The position numbers were made by a program, and so were the translations under genes. Under the pieces are notes generated by a model. It ran no database searches and was not told the origin of the DNA. It was given only the letters and a program-made list of their open reading frames with translations. Below, one piece after another: positions 56,071 to 62,857 of a DNA stretch of 64,000 nt (position 1 is its first letter; each line of letters starts with the position of its first letter). The stretch comes from Lachnospiraceae bacterium (GTDB taxonomy: Bacteria > Bacillota > Clostridia > Lachnospirales > Lachnospiraceae). The stretch is from contig SVEI01000001.1 in NCBI GenBank assembly GCA_015057445.1, forward strand, positions 62,001-126,000, written 5' to 3'.

Positions 56071-56099
56071 TTGACATATATTATTTTACAAAGTATTAT
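56071..56099 (+). promoter_or_regulatory. Isolated rightward promoter ahead of the dif-like site
   Basis: TTGACA at 56071-56076, 17 bases, TATTAT at 56094-56099. It points right, through the dif-like site and into the 3' end of the opposing recombinase gene. No plus-strand gene starts behind it. Confidence 0.6.
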
Positions 56100-56113
56100 A
56101 AATTCAAGAAAAC

Positions 56114-56142
56114 TGGTTTACATAATAATATTATGGTAGCTT
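56114..56142. other. dif-like recombination site beside the recombinase gene
   Basis: Read on the plus strand it is GGTTTACATAA (56115-56125), TAATA (56126-56130), TTATGGTAGCT (56131-56141). On the minus strand the second arm reads TTATGTAAACC, matching 10 of 11 bases of the Firmicutes dif XerD half-site TTATGTAAACT; the first arm AGCTACCATAA ends in CATAA as XerC half-sites do. The centre is 5 bases rather than 6. It touches the stop codon of the tyrosine recombinase (56143). Known sites such as dif_SL also lie beside xerS. Confidence 0.6.
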
Positions 56143-57201
56143 TTATGATTTTTCCCTTAATTGTACTTTATTACGAGCCAAACGTTTTCTTTCATTATCA
56201 ATATCCGCATAATGCTTTCTAGTTGTATTAACATCTGTATGGCCAAGAACATCCGCAACCAAATATATATCCGATGTTTCTTGATAAAGGGCTGTACCAT
56301 ATGTACTTCGAAGCTTATGTGGCGTAATATGCTTAAGAGGAACTGCAGATTGAGCATATTTCTTAACAAGATTTTCAACAGTCCGAACGCTCATACGTTT
56401 TCTTTGTGAGGAGAGAAATAAAGCATTTTCATGACCATCCTGGGCATTTATCTTTTTTCTTTCCTTAATATAGTCCTGTAGTGGCTCAATAGCTTCATCG
56501 CTAAAATAAACAATAGCTTCCTTGCCACCTTTTCGGATAATTTTGATACACAAGTTATCAAAGTCTACATGATTAATATCTAGACCAATACATTCAGATA
56601 TACGAATCCCTGTGGAAAGCATAAGCGTTAAAAGGGCCAAATCGCGAGTTTTTGTCTTTTCATGGTACTTTTGTTGCTTAGACGTCAAATTAAGGCCATA
56701 TTCAACGGTATCTAAAAATTGAGCGGTTTCTGCAGCATCCATACGAACGATTTGTTTCTCTGGAACTTTAGGACGCTCAATTTTAGCCACTGGATTTTGG
56801 CTAACAAGGTCATTTTTGTAGTAATATGCGTAAAATACATTTAAAGACACGATTTTGCGCTTTATAGAAGCTTTACCATTGGTAATAATTTTGCCGTCTT
56901 TTCTGTACATCTGTAAATAGTCCATATAGTCTTCAATAAATGAAGAATCTAAAGATGATAACACTTCTAGAGATACGTCCTTAGGGCTATTTAAGGTCAC
57001 TTCAGAATAACATTCAACAATATACTCAAAAAATGTCTTTATGTCCCTGGCATAACCAAGCCTTGTACGTGATGCCTTTGATTGTTGTATAGCTCTAAAG
57101 AAATTCCTTACATAAGATGGAAGCTCATTACAAATACCTCTGATAAGTTCAATATTTTTCATTTCATTTTCTTGATGATAAGATACATTAGCCAAATTCA
57201 A
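56143..57201 (-). CDS. XerS-like tyrosine recombinase
   Basis: 352 residues, close to XerS (about 356) and longer than XerC/XerD (about 300). N-terminal SAM-like DNA-binding domain (about 25-140), then the catalytic domain with the complete set Arg200 (TGIRISE), Lys224 (RKGGK), His295 and Arg298 (HKLR), His321 (LGH) and Tyr331. A stretch of basic residues near 175-186 before RDLALL resembles the XerS insertion. The dif-like site directly follows its stop. Start is TTG: 57201 gives the longest form, but AGGAGG (57210-57205 on minus) is better spaced from the TTG at 57195. Cut-and-join of dimeric chromosomes is inferred. A mobile-element integrase is possible, but no element boundaries were seen. 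Confidence 0.82.
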   Translation of the reverse strand: MNLANVSYHQENEMKNIELIRGICNELPSYVRNFFRAIQQSKASRTRLGYARDIKTFFEYIVECYSEVTLNSPKDVSLEVLSSLDSSFIEDYMDYLQMYRKDGKIITNGKASIKRKIVSLNVFYAYYYKNDLVSQNPVAKIERPKVPEKQIVRMDAAETAQFLDTVEYGLNLTSKQQKYHEKTKTRDLALLTLMLSTGIRISECIGLDINHVDFDNLCIKIIRKGGKEAIVYFSDEAIEPLQDYIKERKKINAQDGHENALFLSSQRKRMSVRTVENLVKKYAQSAVPLKHITPHKLRSTYGTALYQETSDIYLVADVLGHTDVNTTRKHYADIDNERKRLARNKVQLREKS

Positions 57202-57364
57202 AAACCTCCTAAAAAACCTAGCAATAATGCGGGTTTACAAGTATAATATGATTATAGCACTATCCAGGGAAAAAGTACAGTCTTTTTTCGTAAAACCTGG
57301 GTTTAGCGAATAGTTATAAATATTTCATTCTACTACTCACTATATTAAGAAAGGAAAAAATAAT

Positions 57365-57568
57365 ATGAACGAATTACTAGGGGAATTATTATTAATGGCA
57401 ATAGTTTGTTTCTTTGTGTTTGTACTGAATAAATTATTTCCAAGCAAAAATAATAATTATGAATCAACTGATGATTATGATTATGTTGACAATAATTCAT
57501 TATTTGATATATTTGATTTTTTCGACAGCGATGATGATGACGATGATTTTGACTTTGATGATGATTGA
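57365..57568 (+). CDS. Small membrane protein with poly-Asp tail
   Basis: 67 residues. One hydrophobic helix at about 5-24 (LGELLLMAIVCFFVFVL), a short KLFPSK segment, then a very acidic tail, with Asp or Phe at almost every position of the last 20. AAAGGA precedes the ATG and a terminator follows, so it looks like a genuine single gene. It is divergent from the recombinase gene and the only plus-strand gene in the right part of the window. The function is unknown. Confidence 0.65.
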   Translation: MNELLGELLLMAIVCFFVFVLNKLFPSKNNNYESTDDYDYVDNNSLFDIFDFFDSDDDDDDFDFDDD

Positions 57569-57577
57569 CATAAATAT

Positions 57578-57602
57578 AAAAAAGGGACATTAGTCCCTTT
57601 TT
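57578..57602. terminator. Bidirectional terminator
   Basis: Stem AAAAAGGGAC / GTCCCTTTTT with loop ATTA. It ends the 67-residue ORF from the left and rluD from the right. Confidence 0.85.
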
Positions 57603-57611
57603 AACTACACT

Positions 57612-58568
57612 CTACTTTCTTAGTCTTTCTAATATCTTCCCAAAATACTCCGGCACTTCAGCCTTAAATTCCATATATTCACCTGTTATAGGATGCTCAA
57701 ATCCAAGAACTCCAGCATGAAGCACCTGTCCTTCAGTTTTAAATGGCTTATTTTTAGGCCCATAAACCTCATCTCCAAGCAATGGATGGTTAATACTGGC
57801 CATATGTACCCTAATCTGGTGTGTTCGGCCTGTTTCAAGCCTACATTCGATTAATGAAAAGTTATTGGACAGTTCTTCTAGAACCTTATAATGAGTAACT
57901 GCCCTTCTTCCATTAGGGTCTATAGCCATTTTCTTTCTATCAACCTTATGACGGGCAATTGGTTTATCAACTGTACCTTCAGTAACCGAAAAATGATTAT
58001 AACATATTGCAGTATACGCCCTGGTTATATCATGTACTTTAAACTTATCTGACATAACTCTATGGGCCACATCATTCTTACAAACCATCAGAAGTCCTGT
58101 TGTATCCATATCAATTCTATGAACGATTCCAGGTCTTAACACACCATTAATGGTTGACAAAGAATCTTTACAATGATACATAATTGCATTAACTAAAGTA
58201 CCTGAGCTATGTCCTGGTGCTGGATGAACAACCATTCCCTTAGGTTTATTGACAATAAGTATATCATTATCTTCGTATATTATATCAAGTGGTATATTTT
58301 CTGGCAGAATTTCTAATTCTATAGGTTCTGGAATAATTACATTTATAACGTCGCCCTTCCTAAGCTTATAATTTGATTTTAGAACTTTTCCATCACAGGT
58401 TATATTACCATCATCAATAAGCTTTTGAATATATGCCCTAGAATAATCATCCATTATTTCTGAAAGACATTTGTCAATTCTAACGCCAATATAACCAGCA
58501 TATTCATGATCTATTATAAAATTTAATATATCTTGCTCCATCGAGTCATCCATATACTGATTATCCAT
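57612..58568 (-). CDS. rluD: 23S rRNA pseudouridine synthase, RluD family
   Basis: 318 residues. N-terminal S4 RNA-binding domain (about 30-95: RIDKCLSEIMDDYSRAYIQKL) and catalytic domain with HRIDMDTTGLLM carrying the active-site Asp, preceded by KGMVVHPAPGH. Forms pseudouridine in helix 69 or another 23S position. It follows lspA on the same strand, a very common pair (lspA-rluD). The GAGGAG at the lspA end is about 18 bases upstream of the chosen ATG; ATGs at 58553 or 58541 are possible alternatives. Confidence 0.93.
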   Translation of the reverse strand: MDNQYMDDSMEQDILNFIIDHEYAGYIGVRIDKCLSEIMDDYSRAYIQKLIDDGNITCDGKVLKSNYKLRKGDVINVIIPEPIELEILPENIPLDIIYEDNDILIVNKPKGMVVHPAPGHSSGTLVNAIMYHCKDSLSTINGVLRPGIVHRIDMDTTGLLMVCKNDVAHRVMSDKFKVHDITRAYTAICYNHFSVTEGTVDKPIARHKVDRKKMAIDPNGRRAVTHYKVLEELSNNFSLIECRLETGRTHQIRVHMASINHPLLGDEVYGPKNKPFKTEGQVLHAGVLGFEHPITGEYMEFKAEVPEYFGKILERLRK

Positions 58569-58582
58569 TATAACTTCAAATT

Positions 58583-59161
58583 TTACTCCTCTTCTATATT
58601 TTTTTCCTTTTCCTTAGTCACTTCATGTTCATTAGATTTCCCAAATATTTTAAGGATTTCATCAACTTCTTCGTTGCTATATACAAACAAAAGAAGTATC
58701 ATAGCTGAAACCATACTTATTACCACATATATATCGGCAACATTAAAAACCGGAAAATCAATTAATTCAAAACTAAAAAAATCAACTACATATCCAAGCT
58801 TAACTCTATCTATCAAATTACCTATAGCTCCAGATATAAGCAAAACAAGCATATACTTAACCATTGCATAACGTTTCTTATCAACAACATTATACATAAT
58901 TCTAAAAGCCAATATCAAAAATATAGATGTAAATATCAGAAAAACTGGAATTTTACCTTGAAACATTCCCCAGGCCATTCCACGATTTTGAATATAAGTG
59001 AATGCAAAAACACCATCTATAACTGGTTTGGATTCATACAACTCAAAATTACTTTGAACAACAAACTTTGTGAACTGATCTATAGCAGTTAACAGCGAAA
59101 TCAATATTACAGGTAGGAAAAATATTCTTACACTCTTCTCTTGCTTAATTACTTCCTTCAT
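58583..59161 (-). CDS. lspA: Lipoprotein signal peptidase
   Basis: Membrane aspartyl protease that removes signal peptides from lipoproteins. 192 residues, four hydrophobic helices. The catalytic aspartates are in GAIGNLIDR and FNVADIYVV. The acidic C-terminal tail (EHEVTKEKEKNIEEE) is longer than in E. coli. I use ATG 59161 (MKEVIKQEKS), which overlaps the aroB end by 17 bases; the longer frame starts with an unsupported codon. Confidence 0.93.
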   Translation of the reverse strand: MKEVIKQEKSVRIFFLPVILISLLTAIDQFTKFVVQSNFELYESKPVIDGVFAFTYIQNRGMAWGMFQGKIPVFLIFTSIFLILAFRIMYNVVDKKRYAMVKYMLVLLISGAIGNLIDRVKLGYVVDFFSFELIDFPVFNVADIYVVISMVSAMILLLFVYSNEEVDEILKIFGKSNEHEVTKEKEKNIEEE

Positions 59162-60257
59162 AAGTCTTAAACAGCTCAATAATGGATTCTCTCATATCCT
59201 CATCAGAAACACCCATATCTATATAAGCTTCTCCTATATTTTTAATCAAAACAAATTTAATCTTATCTCCAACAACCTTTTTGTCATTCTTTGTATAAGA
59301 TATGACTTTGTCAATATCTAAATCTAAAGGTAATTTAGGTACACCAAAGGCATTGATAGTGTCAAATATCATATTTTTATCATTAATATCTATAAGACCC
59401 TTGTTATATGAAATAATTGTAGCCAAAAGTGAACCAATAAATACACATTCTCCATGCAAAAATTGAAAATTCATATATTTCTCAACAGCATGTCCCAAAG
59501 TATGTCCAAAATTAAGAAGTGCTCTCTCTCCTTTTTCTGTTGGATCATTTTCTACTACATTTTTCTTAATTATATTACTTTCTCTTACCAACTCATATAA
59601 CGAGTCAAAATCTTTATTGATAATTTGATTCTTGTTTTCATTTATCCAATTAAAGTATGTTTTGTCCTTAATAATAGCATGTTTAACTATTTCTCCCATA
59701 CCAGAGTTAAACTGTCTAATACTAAGTGTATCTAAAACCTTTAAGTTAATATAAACTAGCTTAGGCATATGAAAAGCACCCACCATGTTTTTGTAGGAAT
59801 CAAAATCAACACCTGTTTTTCCACCAATACTTGAATCAACCTGTGAAAGTAAACTAGTTGGTACTTGAATAAAATCAATACCTCTTAGATAGGTAGCTGC
59901 TGTAAATCCTGTTAGATCTCCAACAACACCACCTCCTAATGCAATTAAAATATCTTTTCTATCAAATTTTTCTATTATTAGTTTCTCGTATAATCCTTTA
60001 ACTGTATCTAAATTCTTGCTTTCCTCACCCTCTGCAAAAACGTATGATACAACCTTTTTACAACAACTCTCTAATAAAAGTAATATAGCATCCATATATA
60101 AGGATGCTACATTACTCTCTGATACTACACAAATCTTTCGGTCATTATATCCTAACTTATTAATACAATCAACCAGCCCATGAAAACTATCAGAATATTC
60201 AATGTTGTAAATAGGTTTCTGATTAAGATTAACTGTTAAGCATTCAAAACTAGACAC
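59145..60257 (-). CDS. aroB: 3-dehydroquinate synthase
   Basis: Second step of the shikimate pathway: DAHP to 3-dehydroquinate using NAD and a metal. 370 residues. GGGVVGDLTGFTAATYLRG, VPTSLLSQVDSSIGGKTGVD and NFGHTLGHAVE are diagnostic, the latter with metal-binding histidines. Start is GTG at 60257 with AGGAG upstream. No other shikimate gene is near; it is inserted between divIVA and lspA. Confidence 0.96.
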   Translation of the reverse strand: MSSFECLTVNLNQKPIYNIEYSDSFHGLVDCINKLGYNDRKICVVSESNVASLYMDAILLLLESCCKKVVSYVFAEGEESKNLDTVKGLYEKLIIEKFDRKDILIALGGGVVGDLTGFTAATYLRGIDFIQVPTSLLSQVDSSIGGKTGVDFDSYKNMVGAFHMPKLVYINLKVLDTLSIRQFNSGMGEIVKHAIIKDKTYFNWINENKNQIINKDFDSLYELVRESNIIKKNVVENDPTEKGERALLNFGHTLGHAVEKYMNFQFLHGECVFIGSLLATIISYNKGLIDINDKNMIFDTINAFGVPKLPLDLDIDKVISYTKNDKKVVGDKIKFVLIKNIGEAYIDMGVSDEDMRESIIELFKTYEGSN

Positions 60258-60287
60258 TAGTAATCATCTCCTATTAATTATGTATAA

Positions 60288-61487
60288 TTATATAAATTCA
60301 AATCCAAATTCATCAGTATCATCACTAGAATCATCTTCACCAAGAAGAGCTCTTCCGTTGATTTTTTCTTCAACTTCATTAACTATCTCAGCAACATCAT
60401 CATCTAAACTATATGATGAACTAGAACTACTAACATCATCTGTTGTTGTGCTAAATCTATTATCTGATTTAGTACTTTCTGTTGCTGAGTACTTTACTTC
60501 TTCCTTTATCTCTTCTTTTACTTCATCAGAAGTATATTTCTTTTCAGTTACTTTTTCTTCTGTCTTAGATGAACTACTATAATTTGTTGAAGCGGATGAT
60601 GAACTAGCATATGACTTGTTCTCTGTAGATGTCTGATTCTGAGTTGGAATAGGACCTCTTCTAGCTCTATTCTTATTACCAGTATTTACAGTAAACGAAC
60701 TCTTCTTTTCTCCATTATCCTCAGGCTTAGCATTGGTTCTATCTTTCTTAGGATTTAAGCTATCATATGGATTATATCTTCCATTACCTTTGTTTGTTGG
60801 ATTAAATGGATCAACAAAGTTATCATTTGCTCCTAAATTAGAAGTATAAACTGCGCTAGTACTATTTAATTCTTCTCGAGAACTCATTCCACCACCACTT
60901 GACATACCACCAAGAGTAGATTCATCTCTCATCTGTGGATCTCCACTATATGAGAAACTAGAATTACTGTTACTTGAAGAAGGTGCAACTCCGCCTCCAG
61001 CAGCAACTAATACTCCTAACGCTTTTTCATCAATATATGCATCAGCGTCAAAATCTTCTTCCTTCATAAACTCAAACTGACGCTTCATAAGATTACAGAA
61101 ATTAGTCTTATAAGCTGCATATTGAGTTTCAAGAATAGCTATTTCTTCCTTTATCTCTTCTAATCTCTTTTCAGCATCCTGAAGTATAGATTGAGCTTTT
61201 GCTTTTGCTTCTGATTTGATGGTTTTAGCTTCTTTATTTGCACTTGACTTTGTATCTTCTGCATCCTTCTCCGCAAGCATAAGAGATTTCTCAAGCGCAG
61301 CTTCCTTGCTCTTATAATTCTGCAAACCATCTGTAAGAGTTATAACTCTGTCCTTTAAGTCAGCATTTGAACGGTATAGCTCCTCATAGGACTTACAAAC
61401 TTCTTCAAAAAATGTATTAACATCTTTTTTATCGTAACCCAAACCTACATGAAATCTTTTTTGTTGAATATCTACTGGTGTAAGCAT
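60288..61487 (-). CDS. divIVA: DivIVA-domain protein
   Basis: 399 residues. N-terminal DivIVA membrane-curvature motif (TPVDIQQKRFHVGLGYDK, residues 3-20), then coiled coil to about 150, then a long low-complexity region rich in Ser, Asn, Thr and Gly (about 165-395) with acidic C-terminal end. DivIVA directs division and pole proteins at curved membranes. Neighbouring sepF and lspA support this assignment. The tail is much longer than in Bacillus (164 residues). Confidence 0.9.
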   Translation of the reverse strand: MLTPVDIQQKRFHVGLGYDKKDVNTFFEEVCKSYEELYRSNADLKDRVITLTDGLQNYKSKEAALEKSLMLAEKDAEDTKSSANKEAKTIKSEAKAKAQSILQDAEKRLEEIKEEIAILETQYAAYKTNFCNLMKRQFEFMKEEDFDADAYIDEKALGVLVAAGGGVAPSSSNSNSSFSYSGDPQMRDESTLGGMSSGGGMSSREELNSTSAVYTSNLGANDNFVDPFNPTNKGNGRYNPYDSLNPKKDRTNAKPEDNGEKKSSFTVNTGNKNRARRGPIPTQNQTSTENKSYASSSSASTNYSSSSKTEEKVTEKKYTSDEVKEEIKEEVKYSATESTKSDNRFSTTTDDVSSSSSSYSLDDDVAEIVNEVEEKINGRALLGEDDSSDDTDEFGFEFI

Positions 61488-61521
61488 TCTCTATCCCCCT
61501 TGTATAAATCTAGTCTTTTAA

Positions 61522-62133
61522 TTAGTACTGATATAAATTAGGTGCACCTGAATTATCACTTAGCAACTGACGTAAATCACCTGATACTTCAATAGAACTT
61601 GGTGCAGCTATAAAAATATTATCTGATATGGCCTGTAATGATCCATCTAAAGCATATGTGGATCCAGCAACAAAATCAATAATTCTCTGTGCTGTAACAG
61701 TATCTAAACCAGACATATTGAGAACAATTGTCTTTCCTGCTTTAAGGAAATCTGTAACTGTCTGTGATTCACTAGAGTCATGTGGAATCATAACATACAC
61801 TTCATTCATACTCTGTACCTTAGGTCTAGGATTTGAAAACTCAACAACTCTATTTTGTTGTACTGGAGCTGCAGCAGTTCTTTGCTGTCTTCCACCATAA
61901 TTATTGTACTGAGGTTGATTATAAGGCTGTCCTTGATATCCACCCTGATATGATGTCTGTACTTTCTTATTAGTAGTTTTTTTATTCTTAGATGACTTTA
62001 TTGGAGTATAATCGTCATCATCATCATCGTCGTCATCATCATCGTCAAATAAATCATCATCAAATTCGTCTTCGTCTAATTCCTTCATCTTAAAAAAATC
62101 CAAGAAACTTTTCTTACCTGATTCCTTAGCCAT
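61522..62133 (-). CDS. sepF: Cell division protein SepF
   Basis: 203 residues. Basic amphipathic N-terminus (KKSFLDFFKMK), an acidic run of 12 Asp at residues 30-41, a Gln/Tyr-rich linker (about 65-95), and the SepF core (about 100-195: VYVMIPHDSSESQTV, TIVLNMSGLD, RIIDFVAGSTYALDG). SepF binds FtsZ and the membrane. AAGGAG precedes the ATG. It lies between yggS and divIVA as in many Firmicutes. Confidence 0.95.
   Translation of the reverse strand: MAKESGKKSFLDFFKMKELDEDEFDDDLFDDDDDDDDDDDDYTPIKSSKNKKTTNKKVQTSYQGGYQGQPYNQPQYNNYGGRQQRTAAAPVQQNRVVEFSNPRPKVQSMNEVYVMIPHDSSESQTVTDFLKAGKTIVLNMSGLDTVTAQRIIDFVAGSTYALDGSLQAISDNIFIAAPSSIEVSGDLRQLLSDNSGAPNLYQY
62011..62046 (-). repeat. GAT/GAC triplet repeat in sepF (12 Asp codons)
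   Basis: Twelve consecutive Asp triplets within sepF: two GAC next to each other and two more, with GAT for the others. A short tandem repeat that could slip in replication without changing the frame. Confidence 0.9.
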
Positions 62134-62150
62134 AGATAAAAATCTCCTTA

Positions 62151-62843
62151 TTATATATTATAGTTACGTTCTCCGAAAATACCTGTTCCAACTCGAACCA
62201 TTGTGGCACCTTCTTCAATTGCAACCTCATAATCGTTAGTCATGCCCATTGACAAAATACTCATATCAACATTATCAATGTTTTTTGATTTTATGTCAAG
62301 TAATAATTGCTTTAATTCCTTAAAATATGGTCTGTTATCCTCTGGATTTTCAACATAAGGTGCTATGGTCATAAGACCTTTTATTCTTATGTTTGGAAGA
62401 ATACTAATTTCATTAACCAAATGTAATACCTCACTAGTATCTAAACCAAATTTTGTATCTTCATTAGCAACATTTACCTGTACTAAAATATTAACAATAA
62501 CGTTCTTTTTAGCCGCTTCTTTCTGTATCTCTTTTGCAAGCTTTAGAGAATCTACAGAATGTATAAGGGATACTTTATCAACTATGTATTTCACCTTATT
62601 AGTTTGTAAATGACCAATAAGATGCCAATTTACAGGCGTAGAAACATTTTCATACTTATCAACTAACTCTTGAACCTTATTTTCTCCAAACTCTTTAGTC
62701 CCACACAAAATAAGCTCCTCAATGTCTGATAATGGTTTTGTTTTGCTAACAGCAATCAATGTTACCTCATCTATATTTCTTCCAGCTTTTACACACGCCT
62801 TTTCAATTCTATCTTTTACTTTCTGAAGGTTTTCTCTTAACAT
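62151..62843 (-). CDS. YggS-family PLP-binding protein
   Basis: 230 residues. PLP lysine in LIAVSKTKP near residue 32; further blocks HLIGHLQTNKVKYIV, VQVNVANEDTKFG, LSMGMTNDYEVAIEEG and VRVGTGIFGERN. Non-catalytic PLP homeostasis protein. AGGTG at 62857-62853 on the minus strand fits ATG 62843; an upstream in-frame GTG lies within that ribosome site and is not used. It sits in the sepF cluster, where YggS is regularly found. Confidence 0.95.
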   Translation of the reverse strand: MLRENLQKVKDRIEKACVKAGRNIDEVTLIAVSKTKPLSDIEELILCGTKEFGENKVQELVDKYENVSTPVNWHLIGHLQTNKVKYIVDKVSLIHSVDSLKLAKEIQKEAAKKNVIVNILVQVNVANEDTKFGLDTSEVLHLVNEISILPNIRIKGLMTIAPYVENPEDNRPYFKELKQLLLDIKSKNIDNVDMSILSMGMTNDYEVAIEEGATMVRVGTGIFGERNYNI

Positions 62844-62857
62844 AAATTCTAACACCT

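Noticed and set aside
56143-57568. Mobile element or prophage around the tyrosine recombinase
   Set aside because: No excisionase, replication or cargo genes, no direct repeats at both sides and no tRNA; neighbours are core genes, and the protein is closer in form to XerS.
57345-57590. Minus-strand frame rich in His, Asn and Gln opposite the 67-residue acidic gene
   Set aside because: It mirrors the Asp-codon run of the plus-strand gene, which has a ribosome site and a membrane helix.
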